Notes: generated from the letters alone by a model not told the origin. DNA of 64,000 nucleotides from CATQHL01 sp965242895 (GCA_965242895.1 OZ251507.1:1984001-2048000), one strand, 5' to 3'. Counted from the first letter of the stretch, positions 16,156-25,337 are shown. Made by a program: numbers and translations.

Positions 16156-16924
16156 CGCGCTTTTCTTTCTCTGGGAAGCAGTGGACGCCTTGAAAGACTC
16201 AGTGAGCGACGCCTCGCCAGTCCGGTCTCGGTCAACTCGAGCTGATCGGTCAACTCGAGCTGACTCCAAAGGTTCTAAAGATGAAGGCAGAGTCAGATCG
16301 CGGCGGGGAGTTTCTACTCGTGAAGAGATACTCGAGGCCGCTCGGAATTCTTTTGCGAAGCGCGGCTACGAAGCCAGTTCGCTCGATTCCATCGCAGCCG
16401 ACTGCGACGTTCGCAAGCAGACGGTCCTCTACTACTTCGGGTCAAAGGAATCCCTTCTAGGGGCGGTCATAGACAGGACGCTGGAGGAGCTTTCAGCGGC
16501 GCTTCTAGCGGTGGTGGAGCGCAGAGCGACGGGAGGTGCGGGGACTCGAGGGACGGACTCGGGGGGCTGGGACGTGATCCGTTCGGTGGTAAAGGAGGTG
16601 TTTGCCATCGCCGTCCGCAGGCCGGAGATGCTCGGGTTGTTGAGGGAGGTGACGCGTCTCGGCGAGCCTTGGACGACGCGGGTGCGCCTCGGTTTCGAAC
16701 CGCTGGCGGACAGGGCAGTGGGTTTTCTGGAGGCGGAGACGTCCGCAGGGCGGATAAGGCGCAGTGATCCCAAGCTGATCCTGGTATCGGCCTATTCCAA
16801 GGTCATGGGAGCGGCTACGGAGGTAGAGGTGCAGCGTGCGCTCGGGGTGGAACCGACGCTCAGGGAGACCGCCCGACGACGCCGCGAACTCTTGGATTTC
16901 CTTCAGTCTTCCTTGGTGGGTTGA
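16148..16924 (+). CDS. TetR/AcrR family transcriptional regulator
   Basis: Residues about 57-105 form the TetR helix-turn-helix: STREEILEAARNSFAKRGYE, then IAADCDVRKQTVLYYFGSKE. The C-terminal part is a ligand-sensing helical domain that cannot be assigned to a ligand. The first 55 residues are an unusual Ser/Arg/Asp-rich lead containing an 18-base duplicated segment; a GTG six bases upstream (16142) is an equally possible start. It is divergent from the reductase-HAD/LarA/PlsC operon with a palindrome in the gap, so it likely represses that operon and itself. Confidence 0.88.
   Translation: MDDALFFLWEAVDALKDSVSDASPVRSRSTRADRSTRADSKGSKDEGRVRSRRGVSTREEILEAARNSFAKRGYEASSLDSIAADCDVRKQTVLYYFGSKESLLGAVIDRTLEELSAALLAVVERRATGGAGTRGTDSGGWDVIRSVVKEVFAIAVRRPEMLGLLREVTRLGEPWTTRVRLGFEPLADRAVGFLEAETSAGRIRRSDPKLILVSAYSKVMGAATEVEVQRALGVEPTLRETARRRRELLDFLQSSLVG
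16228..16263 (+). repeat. 18-bp perfect tandem duplication in tetR
   Basis: TCGGTCAACTCGAGCTGA occurs at 16228-16245 and again at 16246-16263. It lies in the poorly conserved N-terminal lead of the regulator and encodes a duplicated six-residue unit (STRADR/STRADS). It keeps the frame. Confidence 0.9.
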
Positions 16925-17015
16925 GGGTTGATGAGCGCCCTTAGAAGGGTGTTCAGTAAAGATTTCATCAGAGCGCGGTTAGGGTTTCCTTCAGTCTTCT
17001 TTGGTGGGTTGAGGG
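16897..17015 (+). repeat. Duplicated 3' end of tetR
   Basis: A 31-base segment at the end of tetR (16897-16927, including the stop codon) recurs at 16985-17015 with one mismatch, 88 bases downstream. The 143-base gap between tetR and ddl holds nothing else recognisable. It resembles the tail duplications at 25384-25560 and in the lipoprotein array. Confidence 0.8.
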
Positions 17016-17067
17016 GTTCCTTGGCGGGTTTAGCGGCGGCGGCAGCGGTTTGCGCGGCGGCGACAGC

Positions 17068-18228
17068 TCAGCGGTGAAGTCTCCGGTGGGAAGCCCGCCT
17101 GCGGTGACGTTCGATGGCCAGCCGCACGAGTTTTGCTACCAACTCCCGCCCGGTAATCCCCGTCGCCTCCCAGAGGCGGGGAAACATTGAGATGGGTGTG
17201 AAGCCGGGCATGGTGTTGATTTCGTTCACGAAGATCCTGCGCTCGGGAGCAGAGGCGACCTTTCCGTAGAGGAAGTCCACCCTCGCCAGCCCTTCCACGC
17301 GCAGTGCGTCTGCTGCTTCGACCGCCAGCGACCTGACTTCCTCGGTCGTCTGTTGAGGCAACTCCGCTGGTGACAGCAGCATCGCTGCTCCGCACAGGTA
17401 CTTGTCCTCGTAGTCGTAGAACTCCCTTGAAGGCACTATTTCGCCGGGCAGCGAAGCGCGCAGATCGCCAAGGTTGCCGAGTATCGACACTTCGATCTCC
17501 CTGGCGTCGTCGACCGTTTCCTCGAGCAGCGCCAGTTCGTCGAATTCCGCTGCCAGCGCAAGGCTCTTGAGCAGGTCGTCTCGGCTTCGGGCTTTGGAAA
17601 TCCCGATGGAGGAGCCCATGTTCGCAGGTTTGACGAAGATCGGGCTGCCGAGTTCGTCGAGGAGTTCCGAAGCGGCGGATGCGGAGACGCCGTCGGCTTT
17701 CACGACCTTCCATCGGGTCACGGGCAGGCCGCGGGCGTTGAGCATTTCCTTGACGACGGGCTTGTCCATACACATGGCAGAGGAGAGGACGCCCGCCCCT
17801 ACGTAAGGCACGTTCAGCGACTCGCAGAGACCTTGGATCGTTCCGTCTTCGCCGAAGGGTCCGTGCAGTACGGGGAAGACCACTCTGGGCGTCTCGCCGT
17901 CGCCGCTGTCTGGCCATATGGCGCTGGAGTCGCCGCCCTTTACGTCTCGGTCGGCTACGCATAGGTTGCCGCACAGAATGTCGGTGATCTCGACGGGAGG
18001 GTCGTCTTCGGTCGGGGAGGGCAGGGGCTCGCTCTCGCGGGCTTCTGGCGTGGTCGGCAGCACCCAGGCGCCGCTGCGGCATATCCCCGCAGTCACTACT
18101 TCCATTCCGGCGGCCCGGGCGCAACTGGCTACGTAACCGGCGGAGACGCATGACACGTCGTGCTCGGCTGACCGCCCTCCATAGAGCACTATCAGCCGGA
18201 CGCTTCCCGTTTGGACGCTCCCCGTCAC
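17068..18228 (-). CDS. ddl: D-alanine--D-alanine ligase
   Basis: The product joins two D-alanines with ATP in the cytoplasm for the peptidoglycan stem peptide. Visible family motifs, in order: GGRSAEHDVS near the start, LHGPFGEDGTIQG, the ATP-grasp segment KPANMGSSIGIS, and EINTMPGFTP for metal and substrate binding. An open frame reaches 18381, but the family core begins about 12 residues after the chosen GTG at 18228; GTGs at 18234 and 18237 are alternatives and none has a strong ribosome site. It is divergent from murF, whose product attaches D-Ala-D-Ala to the UDP-linked tripeptide, so the two neighbours act in consecutive steps. Confidence 0.9.
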   Translation of the reverse strand: MTGSVQTGSVRLIVLYGGRSAEHDVSCVSAGYVASCARAAGMEVVTAGICRSGAWVLPTTPEARESEPLPSPTEDDPPVEITDILCGNLCVADRDVKGGDSSAIWPDSGDGETPRVVFPVLHGPFGEDGTIQGLCESLNVPYVGAGVLSSAMCMDKPVVKEMLNARGLPVTRWKVVKADGVSASAASELLDELGSPIFVKPANMGSSIGISKARSRDDLLKSLALAAEFDELALLEETVDDAREIEVSILGNLGDLRASLPGEIVPSREFYDYEDKYLCGAAMLLSPAELPQQTTEEVRSLAVEAADALRVEGLARVDFLYGKVASAPERRIFVNEINTMPGFTPISMFPRLWEATGITGRELVAKLVRLAIERHRRRASHRRLHR

Positions 18229-18262
18229 GCGCACCACGCTAGTTGCGGCGCGTGGCTCGGTC

Positions 18263-18305
18263 GTCGACCTTGCTGGGCCGGTCGACTGAGCCTCCCCCCA
18301 GCAAG
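18263..18305. promoter_or_regulatory. Two overlapping inverted repeats between ddl and murF
   Basis: GTCGACC (18263-18269) pairs with GGTCGAC (18280-18286), and CTTGCTGGG (18269-18277) pairs with CCCAGCAAG (18297-18305). Both are perfect, share base 18269 and interleave, so they cannot both form as hairpins in one strand. They lie in the 159-base gap between two divergent cell-wall genes. They may be a regulator site or a structured leader; no known motif is recognised. Confidence 0.4.
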
Positions 18306-18387
18306 AACAAAGACCTGCCGGCGGCGGCTGCTGCGGCGGCGGGCGGAAACAACCGAGGAACGCGTCGCTGCATGGAAACATGTTGCC

Positions 18388-19809
18388 GTGAAGTTCACCC
18401 TCGGAGAAGTGGCAAGCCTAGTCGACGGCAAGGTCGCCCACGGGAACCCCAGCAGCGTCGAAGTGGACGGGGCTGCCACCGATTCCCGCACCCTGCAGGC
18501 GGGGCAGTTGTTCGTCCCGCTTGCGGCCAGCAGAGACGGGCACGACTTCATCGCCGCAGCAGCCGCAGCAGGAGCGGCGGCGTGTTTAGTGCGAAGCGAC
18601 AAGCGGGGAGCCGCTGCGTTTGCGGGTTTGGCGGAGGTGGCAGTCGACGACACCTTCGACGCTCTCTGGAGGTTGGCCGCAGCCGCCCGTCGGCGGATGG
18701 GCGACCGGGTGGTGGGGATAACCGGATCGGTGGGCAAGACCTCCACCAAGGACATGCTGGCCGGAGCGATCGGCGCCGGGCGCTCCGTGGTCTACAGCAG
18801 GCGGTCGTTCAATAATCACATCGGCGTGCCGCTCACGCTGCTCTCTGCGGAGGGGGGGGAGTGGGCGGCGGTGGTCGAGATGGGTGCGAGCGATTTCGGG
18901 GAGATCGCTTCCCTGGCCGGTCTCGCCCGTCCCCTGGTGGGCGTGGTGACGGCGGTCGGGGCCGCCCACACGGAATCCTTCGGAGACATCGACGGGGTGG
19001 CGCGGGCCAAGAGCGAACTGGTCGCTGCGCTGCCCTCGGAAGGGACGGCCGTGCTCAACTCCGACGACCCCGTCGTGGCTTCCTTCGGCAGGTTGACCGA
19101 GGCTGCGGTTCTGACCTACGGGATGTGCGGGGGCGGTCTCCGAGCCGATGTTCGAGCCGAAGACGTCGTTCTGGGCGACGACCTGCGTCCGAAGTTCCGC
19201 CTGAGCTCCCCGTGGGGTTCCGCATCGGTGAGGCTCTCTGCGGCGGGGCGTCATAACGTCTCCAACGCCCTGGCTGCGGCTGCGGCGGCCTTGAGCCTGG
19301 GCGCGGACTTGTCCGACGTCGTGTCCGGTCTCAGCAGAGCCGAGTTGTCGGCATGGCGGATGTCGCTGGCACGGACGCCGTCCGGTGCTCTGGTGCTCGA
19401 CGATTCCTACAACGCCAACCCCGTCTCGATGGCGTCTGCGCTGCGCGCTCTGGCCGACCTCTCGGCGCGTCGGCGTGTAGCCGTGCTGGGCGTGATGGCC
19501 GAACTAGGGGAGTGCCGCGACGCCGAGCACGAGGCGGCCGCCGCGCTGGCGGCAGAATTGGGGATCGAGGTGCTGGCTGTGGACGAGCCCGCTTACGGGG
19601 TCGGGACGGTGGGCGGGATCGACGGCGCGCTGCGCGAATTGGGAACTCTCGGAGATGGCGACGCCGTGCTGGTCAAGGGCAGCCGGGTGGCCGGTCTAGA
19701 GCGCCTGGCCGCAGTCCTTTTGAGAGGCGGCGGCGATGGGGGTGGGGGCAGTGGTGGCAGCAGTGGCGATGGCGGCGGTGTGGGCGGCGGCAGTGGCGGG
19801 GGGCAGTAG
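18388..19809 (+). CDS. murF: UDP-N-acetylmuramoyl-tripeptide--D-alanyl-D-alanine ligase
   Basis: MurF adds D-Ala-D-Ala to the UDP-MurNAc tripeptide in the cytoplasm. The GTG at 18388 gives the expected start (VKFTLGEVASLVDG); the upstream open frame is Arg-rich and not family-like. Seen in order: DSRTLQAGQLFVPL (N-terminal substrate domain), the ATP motif GITGSVGKTSTKDML, NNHIGVPLTLL, HTESFGDIDGVARAKSE and DDSYNANPVSM. These separate MurF from MurE. The last 30 residues are a Gly/Ser tail built from a G-rich DNA repeat that continues past the stop, so the tail is probably a recent extension. It is divergent from ddl and lies outside any division cluster visible in the window. Confidence 0.92.
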   Translation: MKFTLGEVASLVDGKVAHGNPSSVEVDGAATDSRTLQAGQLFVPLAASRDGHDFIAAAAAAGAAACLVRSDKRGAAAFAGLAEVAVDDTFDALWRLAAAARRRMGDRVVGITGSVGKTSTKDMLAGAIGAGRSVVYSRRSFNNHIGVPLTLLSAEGGEWAAVVEMGASDFGEIASLAGLARPLVGVVTAVGAAHTESFGDIDGVARAKSELVAALPSEGTAVLNSDDPVVASFGRLTEAAVLTYGMCGGGLRADVRAEDVVLGDDLRPKFRLSSPWGSASVRLSAAGRHNVSNALAAAAAALSLGADLSDVVSGLSRAELSAWRMSLARTPSGALVLDDSYNANPVSMASALRALADLSARRRVAVLGVMAELGECRDAEHEAAAALAAELGIEVLAVDEPAYGVGTVGGIDGALRELGTLGDGDAVLVKGSRVAGLERLAAVLLRGGGDGGGGSGGSSGDGGGVGGGSGGGQ

Positions 19810-19870
19810 TGGCGGCAGGGGAGGTGGCGGCGGTGTGGGCGGCGGCAGTGGTGGCGGGCAGTAGTGGCGG
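19771..19870 (+). repeat. G-rich direct repeat at the end of murF
   Basis: A roughly 45-base GGC/GGT-rich unit at 19771-19815 is repeated at 19826-19870 with few changes. The first copy ends the murF frame; the second is non-coding. The whole stretch 19727-19895 is Gly-codon-like and could have formed by slippage. Confidence 0.75.
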
Positions 19871-19995
19871 CGGTGAGGACAGAGGGGACAGCGGCGGCGA
19901 CAGGGGAGGCAGCGAAGCCAGCGGTGTTCAGCAGGTGGAGGACGGGCTCATCGGGGGCGCTGCCGCTGCCGTCGACCCCTTTCGTCGTAGTCTGA

Positions 19996-22749
19996 ATGTA
20001 TGGGGTGGTGTGCGTGAGATCTTCTGCTGAGAGAGCTGACAGAGAAGATCTGCTCAACGGGAAACTTGAAGAACTCCTCCGTGATGCGGGAATACCGGCG
20101 GAGGCCGAGGTTCCCTCGGCGCGCCACCGCCTAGACATCAAGGTGGTTTTGGCCAACTTTGTCATCGTGCTGGAAGCCGAGACGGGGTTTTCCGCAGACA
20201 AGAAGCGAAGCGCTAGAAGCGACGCCCTGGCGCGCCTAGAGCAGGAACATGCGGACGCGGTGATTGCAGTCTGCTACCCCGCAAACGCCGAGAGGCGAAC
20301 TTTGAGCTCCGATACCAAGTTGCTGGTGTCGATGCATGGCACCGAGGACTGGGTCGAGACCACGCCGTCGGGTCTGGCGCAGTTGATAAGACGGCTCCCC
20401 GAGGAGATCGGCAACCCCGACAGGATGGCCAGAACGCTTTCCGACAGCCTGGACATCGCCGCCGGCAGGCTGACTCCGAATCAAAGCAGGGACTTGGCGG
20501 CTGCCCTCGACTATCCCGAAAGCGAGGGAGCCAAACGAGCCATGCTCGTTGTCGCATCAGCGGCAATGTTCCATGCTCGTCTCGACGACCATCTCGGGGA
20601 TTTGCGCCCGTCCTGGGACGCACGCGCCAGACGGGGTGACGAAGGGCCTGTTCCGTTCATGGGGGCCTGGCCTCCTCTCAAACTCGCCGAATGTCTGGCA
20701 AGCGATGACCTCATAGCGTCCCTGGACGAGGCATGGGATCTCATCCTGGCTCTCGACTACAAACCTGTTTTTGAAACGGCTCGGGCTGCGTTGGCGTCTG
20801 CGGCGCAGTCCCATGGGTTTAGCGCCGCCGTACGTTCTGCCGCCTCCGCCGGTGCTCGCGTAGTCCGAACCGCAGGGGGCAAGAGGCATGACCTGCTGGG
20901 GCGGATTTTTCACCGAGTTCTCAACACGGCGCGCAACGACGGGTCGTATTACACCTCCACCTCTGGGGCGGCGTTGCTAGCAGGAATTGCCCTGAGGCAG
21001 GATGACGTACCCGAAGACTTGTCCGACCTGAATGTCTTAGACCCGGCTTGCGGAACCGGAACTCTCTTGATGGCGGTAGCTGAGCGCGTCCGAGACATGA
21101 GACCACCCGAGAGTGCCGAAGACGACGGCAAGACGTTGATCGAAAGCGTGCTGACTGGCCTGGATGTGAATCTGACGGCCTGTCATCTTGCGGCTACTAC
21201 CCTCGGCCTGCTTTCACCGACGGTTACGTTCGACAAGATGGGTGTCCACCGCGTGAGGCTGGGCGTGGAGGACGACGTTGCTCACCTGGGTTCCTTGGAA
21301 CTGCTTGCGCGAGGCAGCACAAAGGTCGGTCAGATGCGGTTGTTGGGGTGGCCGAAGACGAGAGTGTCGCAAGTTGACACCGGAGCGGAAGCAGACGACG
21401 AGGAGGCGCCGCGGATCGAATCGGCAGACCTTGTGATCATGAATCCTCCGTTCACGAGAGACAGTTTGCGCCACGACCAGTTCAGCAAGGCGGAGGAGAA
21501 GCAGATCAAGGACCGTGAAAAGATATTGATGGGCGAGACTGCGGCGCACCTTTCTGGGAACAGCGGACCGTTTCTCGTTCTCGGCGAGCACCTGACCGAT
21601 CCGGAGACTGGAACGCTGGCGGCGATCCTTCCCTTGTCGGCTGCTACGGCTCCGTCCGGCTTGAAAATAAGGAAGATGCTGGCGGAGAAGTTCTGGGTAG
21701 AGATGGTTGTGACTTCGCATGATCCTCTGAGAATCAACTTTTCGGAGAATACGAATATCAGCGAGATGATGATCGTATGTCGATGCTGGAATTCCGGCGT
21801 CACAACAAAGCCTTCAACGAAGTTTTTCAACCTGGCTATTAACTCTGATCGTCCCACAGACGCGGTCTCTCTGGCCGAGAAGATACGCAGAGGCAATCTA
21901 GAGGGAACGGGTGTGGTTGAGTTAGACTGGCCCTTCGAGCGGATGGCCGAGGGAGACTGGGGGCCGGTACGCTTCTACTCGCCTTATTTGGGGGAGACGT
22001 TCGAGGCTTTGTTGAGCGGCACTTTGTTCTCCGTCCCGGTCAAGGAACTGAGAGAGTTTGCCGAAGTAGGCCCTGCCGGACGACGGGTTCGTGATGTTTT
22101 CAAGAGAAGCGAGGTACCTACAGCGAAGGGTTGGCGTGCTTTGTGGAATCACGACACGGACGTCACGAGGTCGCTGCGAGCCTCTTCCGATCACTACATT
22201 GTTCCGAAGCGAGGCGATCGGGAGACGAGGCTTTCCGAGAAGTACTGGGAGAAGCGTTCAAGGCTGTTGATAGCCAATCGCATCAGCACGCCGACGAGCA
22301 AGGTAGTTGCGGTGCGACTTGAGGAGAGGTTACTGGGTTCTGCCTGGGTTCCTGTGAATGTGCATGATGACACTGCGAATGATTTAGGAGGGTCGGACAA
22401 GTGGGAGAAGTCCGTGACTGTTTGGCTTAACTCCACTTTGGGAATTCTTGGATGGCTTGGTTGCTGCAGTACTAAGAAGTTGGTTTATCCACAAATCTCT
22501 TTGGAGGCTCAAAGAACTCTTCCGGTACCCGAATTCGACCGGCGCACGGCGCTTGCGCTGTCTGAGTTGTTCGACGAAGTGGTCGATGCCCCGCTCAAGC
22601 GGTGGGCGGAGGCCCCAGCGGATGCGACTAGAAGAAAGCTCGATTCATCCGTCTGCGAGGTGCTGGACTGCGACGAAGAGACGGTCGAGAAGGCGCGCTG
22701 GGAGTTATCTCTCGAACCTTCCGTCACGAACCAGCGCAGGATTGGTTGA
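19996..22749 (+). CDS. N6-adenine DNA methyltransferase with nuclease-like N-terminal domain
   Basis: The 917-residue product has the S-adenosylmethionine motif DPACGTGTLL (from residue 349) and the catalytic NPPF (from residue 483) of gamma-class N6-adenine methyltransferases, which act on DNA. The N-terminal 100 residues (RHRLDIKVV ... VIVLEAETG) resemble the beta-strand core of PD-(D/E)XK nucleases, but the final Lys of the usual motif is not in place, so cutting is uncertain. The region after 520 may hold target recognition. No separate specificity or restriction subunit lies next to it, so a single-chain type IIG-like system or an orphan methylase are both possible. It lies just upstream of tRNA-Val and the AT-rich insert. 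Confidence 0.8.
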   Translation: MYGVVCVRSSAERADREDLLNGKLEELLRDAGIPAEAEVPSARHRLDIKVVLANFVIVLEAETGFSADKKRSARSDALARLEQEHADAVIAVCYPANAERRTLSSDTKLLVSMHGTEDWVETTPSGLAQLIRRLPEEIGNPDRMARTLSDSLDIAAGRLTPNQSRDLAAALDYPESEGAKRAMLVVASAAMFHARLDDHLGDLRPSWDARARRGDEGPVPFMGAWPPLKLAECLASDDLIASLDEAWDLILALDYKPVFETARAALASAAQSHGFSAAVRSAASAGARVVRTAGGKRHDLLGRIFHRVLNTARNDGSYYTSTSGAALLAGIALRQDDVPEDLSDLNVLDPACGTGTLLMAVAERVRDMRPPESAEDDGKTLIESVLTGLDVNLTACHLAATTLGLLSPTVTFDKMGVHRVRLGVEDDVAHLGSLELLARGSTKVGQMRLLGWPKTRVSQVDTGAEADDEEAPRIESADLVIMNPPFTRDSLRHDQFSKAEEKQIKDREKILMGETAAHLSGNSGPFLVLGEHLTDPETGTLAAILPLSAATAPSGLKIRKMLAEKFWVEMVVTSHDPLRINFSENTNISEMMIVCRCWNSGVTTKPSTKFFNLAINSDRPTDAVSLAEKIRRGNLEGTGVVELDWPFERMAEGDWGPVRFYSPYLGETFEALLSGTLFSVPVKELREFAEVGPAGRRVRDVFKRSEVPTAKGWRALWNHDTDVTRSLRASSDHYIVPKRGDRETRLSEKYWEKRSRLLIANRISTPTSKVVAVRLEERLLGSAWVPVNVHDDTANDLGGSDKWEKSVTVWLNSTLGILGWLGCCSTKKLVYPQISLEAQRTLPVPEFDRRTALALSELFDEVVDAPLKRWAEAPADATRRKLDSSVCEVLDCDEETVEKARWELSLEPSVTNQRRIG

Positions 22750-22833
22750 CGGGGGGCGGAGATGAGGAAGGGTGGAACGTGTAGGCGGCGACTGGCAGGC
22801 ACTCTCTTTAGCGGTAAACTCTTGTTTCTAAGC

Positions 22834-22907
22834 GGACCGTTAGCTCAGCCTGGTAGAGCGCTCGCTTCACACGCGAGAGGCCACTGGTTCAAGTCCAGTA
22901 CGGTCCA
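22834..22907 (+). tRNA. tRNA-Val (anticodon CAC)
   Basis: A full cloverleaf can be drawn. The acceptor stem GGACCGT pairs with ACGGTCC, the D stem is GCTC/GAGC, and the anticodon stem CTCGC/GCGAG encloses the loop TTCACAC. The T stem ACTGG/CCAGT has the loop TTCAAGT, and the discriminator base is A. The anticodon CAC reads GTG (Val). CCA is not encoded. TAAACT at 22815-22820 is a reasonable -10 element. The AT-rich insert starts directly after the 3' end, a common integration point. Confidence 0.95.
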
Positions 22908-24690
22908 CTGGGTTACGGTCAACTGGCTTTGATATCTTGTATTGAGCGCTTTCAACGTCGCAGAGATGAGCGGTTTCCGTGCTAAAGGATGATTACTAGC
23001 GATGTGTTACGGAGTATGTTACAAAGCAACGAATGGATAAAGCAGAAATATGTCTAAAATTCCTACAAATAAGTTGTCAATATATCTGATCAAGAACGAA
23101 TATTCTGATCCCAAGGATATCTTAAAAGATTGTAGTAATCTTGAGTCGCAAGAAATTGATGGTGTGGGGGTGTTTTATTTTGACGAATCGTATAAGTCCC
23201 CACCGTCATGGCTCAAGAAGTTTTTTGGACCGCCTCTGAGTGATACAGAGGAATTATTCAATTCTGTTTCAAAAGGAGTTTTGCTTTCATCTGTTAATTT
23301 TGAGTCTGATCAAGAAAGAATTTTTGCTATTCCATTTGGTTACGGCTGGACAATGATTAACCAGGATGCTTATGAGCAAAGATTTGGTCTAAAAGTTGTG
23401 CTTAATGTTGTGGATTCTAGTCGTCTGCGGAGTATAGATAAGAAAAGTATGACCTCTGTTCTCAAAGACACGAGAGAACATTTGAGTCAGGTTGGAGAAG
23501 TTGCTAATTTCGAATTTAATTTTGATCAGGACTTAATTAACTCAATTACAGGAAAAGTGAGAACAGAATGTGTGGAACTATTTGGGGTGACTATAACTGG
23601 AAGAGATTCTCTATCAGTTTCTAGTAAAATTGACATTTCTAATATAAAATATTTTTTGGAAGAATGTTACGATAAATTCACGAGTGATAACTATAAGAAA
23701 GATTTTGGATGGATTGACCAGATAGCTGAAATCCGAGATCAAAAAGTGATTAGAGAACTCAATGAAAAACTAGTTGCTGAAATCAAAAAGCTGATTCAAG
23801 ACGATGAAAGTAAGGATTGGACAGGAACTTGGATGGCTGTTCCTGAAATCATCGAATGGTCAGATGTAAAGGAGTTCGCATATAGGAAAGTGGGAAAGAA
23901 CTATAGTGGGTATAGTGATATATTCTTAGGAGACTTTCTTAAAAGCTTGTCGGAACAAGAAAAAACTGAATTAAGTTTTGATACACTTAAGAAAAGGGAA
24001 ATTAAATGCTACAGTGCAAGCAATGATGATATAAAGTATAAATGGACAGCATATAAGTGCCTTAACTGCGAGATTGGTGATGATGAGAGAAAGAAAAGAT
24101 ACTTATTGAATAGCGGAAACTGGTATGAGATTGAAGCCGATTTTGTGCGAGAGATTGATAATGCATATAGAAAAATACGCGACTTGGAACCGGTAATGAA
24201 TTTACCAGCGTATAGGCACAATAATGAAAATAATTATAATGAAGATACTGCTAAACAAGATATCAATTACTGTTGCATGGACAACAAATTAATCAGCTAT
24301 GGCGGCGGTTATAGTAGAGTGGAGTTTTGTGATTTGTTCACAAGTGGTAAGAAGATAATACATGTTAAGCACTACGGAGGCTCAGCTGTTTTAAACCACT
24401 TATTTTCGCAAGGGGTGGTGTCCGGAGAATTATTCTTAGCTGATATAGAATTTAGAAAGAAAGTAAATCAAAAACTTCCCCAATCACACAAAATGATAGA
24501 TGTGTTGGATAGCCCTCGAGCAGCTGAATATCAGATAATTTTTGCTATAATAAGTTCTTCAAAAAAGGAGTTAGAGATTCCATTTTTCAGTAAGTTAAGC
24601 TTGAAAAATGCAAAGCAACGCTTAGAAACCTTTGGTTATCAAGTTGCGTTACAGAAGATAAATGTCCAAAATTAAATGTGGCCTAATGGC
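22908..24690. other. AT-rich single-gene insert after tRNA-Val
   Basis: Base composition changes sharply after the tRNA, from clearly GC-rich to strongly AT-rich, and returns to GC-rich just before the thiamine pyrophosphokinase start at 24702. The insert carries one gene. No integrase, transposase or direct repeat of the tRNA 3' end was found at the right edge, so how it entered is open. Confidence 0.65.
23050..24675 (+). CDS. TIGR04141 / DUF6119-type sporadically distributed protein
   Basis: The 541-residue product resembles the TIGR04141 (DUF6119) family. Matching features are the start KLSIYLIKNE, then GFGLKVVLNVVDSSRLRSID-like wording in two parts near residue 115, TREH near 142, and the ITGRDSLSVSSKIDI segment near 180. 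Family length is similar. The family is patchily distributed and its biochemical role is not established to my knowledge. Its codon use is AT-rich and Lys/Asn/Ile-heavy, unlike every neighbour, which is strong evidence of recent transfer. It lies between tRNA-Val and thiN and next to a DNA methyltransferase, so a role in conflict with foreign DNA is a reasonable guess but only that. No strong ribosome site precedes the ATG. Confidence 0.75.
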   Translation: MSKIPTNKLSIYLIKNEYSDPKDILKDCSNLESQEIDGVGVFYFDESYKSPPSWLKKFFGPPLSDTEELFNSVSKGVLLSSVNFESDQERIFAIPFGYGWTMINQDAYEQRFGLKVVLNVVDSSRLRSIDKKSMTSVLKDTREHLSQVGEVANFEFNFDQDLINSITGKVRTECVELFGVTITGRDSLSVSSKIDISNIKYFLEECYDKFTSDNYKKDFGWIDQIAEIRDQKVIRELNEKLVAEIKKLIQDDESKDWTGTWMAVPEIIEWSDVKEFAYRKVGKNYSGYSDIFLGDFLKSLSEQEKTELSFDTLKKREIKCYSASNDDIKYKWTAYKCLNCEIGDDERKKRYLLNSGNWYEIEADFVREIDNAYRKIRDLEPVMNLPAYRHNNENNYNEDTAKQDINYCCMDNKLISYGGGYSRVEFCDLFTSGKKIIHVKHYGGSAVLNHLFSQGVVSGELFLADIEFRKKVNQKLPQSHKMIDVLDSPRAAEYQIIFAIISSSKKELEIPFFSKLSLKNAKQRLETFGYQVALQKINVQN

Positions 24691-24701
24691 TTGAGCCTCT
24701 A

Positions 24702-25337
24702 GTGGGACTGCGTGCTTGGGTAGTGGCGGGGGGTGACCCCCCGAGCATCGAGCGGGTGGAAGTGCTGAAGAGGGCTTCTCCGCCCGATTTTCTGGTGGCG
24801 GCGGATTCAGGGGCTGACGCGGCGCTTGCCTTGGGTTTGCGGGTGGACGTGATCGTGGGAGATTTTGATTCGGTCTCGCCGCAGGCTCTGGGCGCTGCGG
24901 GCAGGCAGCGCCGCCACCCTGTGGACAAGGACGCCACCGACCTGGAACTGGCGTTGAGGGAAGCCCGAGATCTCGGCGCAGACCGGATCACGCTCATCGG
25001 CGGGGGCGGCGGCAGGCTCGACCACTTTCTGGCTAATGTGGCTGTGCTGGGGGGCGAAGGTCTCGCCGGTGTTGCGGTAGACGCATTGATGGGTATGGCT
25101 CGGCTCTGGGTGGTTCGCAGCCGACAGGAGATCACCGGCCGAGCGGGGCAGGTGGTGAGCCTGCTTCCTCTCGGCGGTCCGGCCCGCGGCGTGCACACCT
25201 CTGGGCTGCGATGGGCGCTGCGAGGCGAGACGCTCACGGCAGGCTCTACCCGCGGTGTCAGTAACGAGATGACTGGTTCCCTGGCGACAGTCTCGCTCGA
25301 GGGGGGAGTGCTGCTGGCGATTCAGCCGGAGAGTTGA
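24702..25337 (+). CDS. thiN: Thiamine pyrophosphokinase
   Basis: The enzyme transfers pyrophosphate from ATP to thiamine, making thiamine diphosphate. Family signs are AADSGADAALALGL, VIVGDFDSVSP, DKDATDLELAL and the GGGGGRLDHFLAN segment, in the right order and spacing. The GTG at 24702 starts directly before the conserved AWVVAGG strand, so no other start is needed. Length (211 residues) is normal. It stands alone on the plus strand between the AT-rich insert and a convergent ABC operon; no TPP riboswitch was recognised upstream. Confidence 0.9.
   Translation: MGLRAWVVAGGDPPSIERVEVLKRASPPDFLVAADSGADAALALGLRVDVIVGDFDSVSPQALGAAGRQRRHPVDKDATDLELALREARDLGADRITLIGGGGGRLDHFLANVAVLGGEGLAGVAVDALMGMARLWVVRSRQEITGRAGQVVSLLPLGGPARGVHTSGLRWALRGETLTAGSTRGVSNEMTGSLATVSLEGGVLLAIQPES

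Noticed and set aside
22908..24701. Attachment-site repeat for the AT-rich insert
   Set aside because: No copy of the tRNA-Val 3' end or other direct repeat was found at the right boundary, and no integrase is present.
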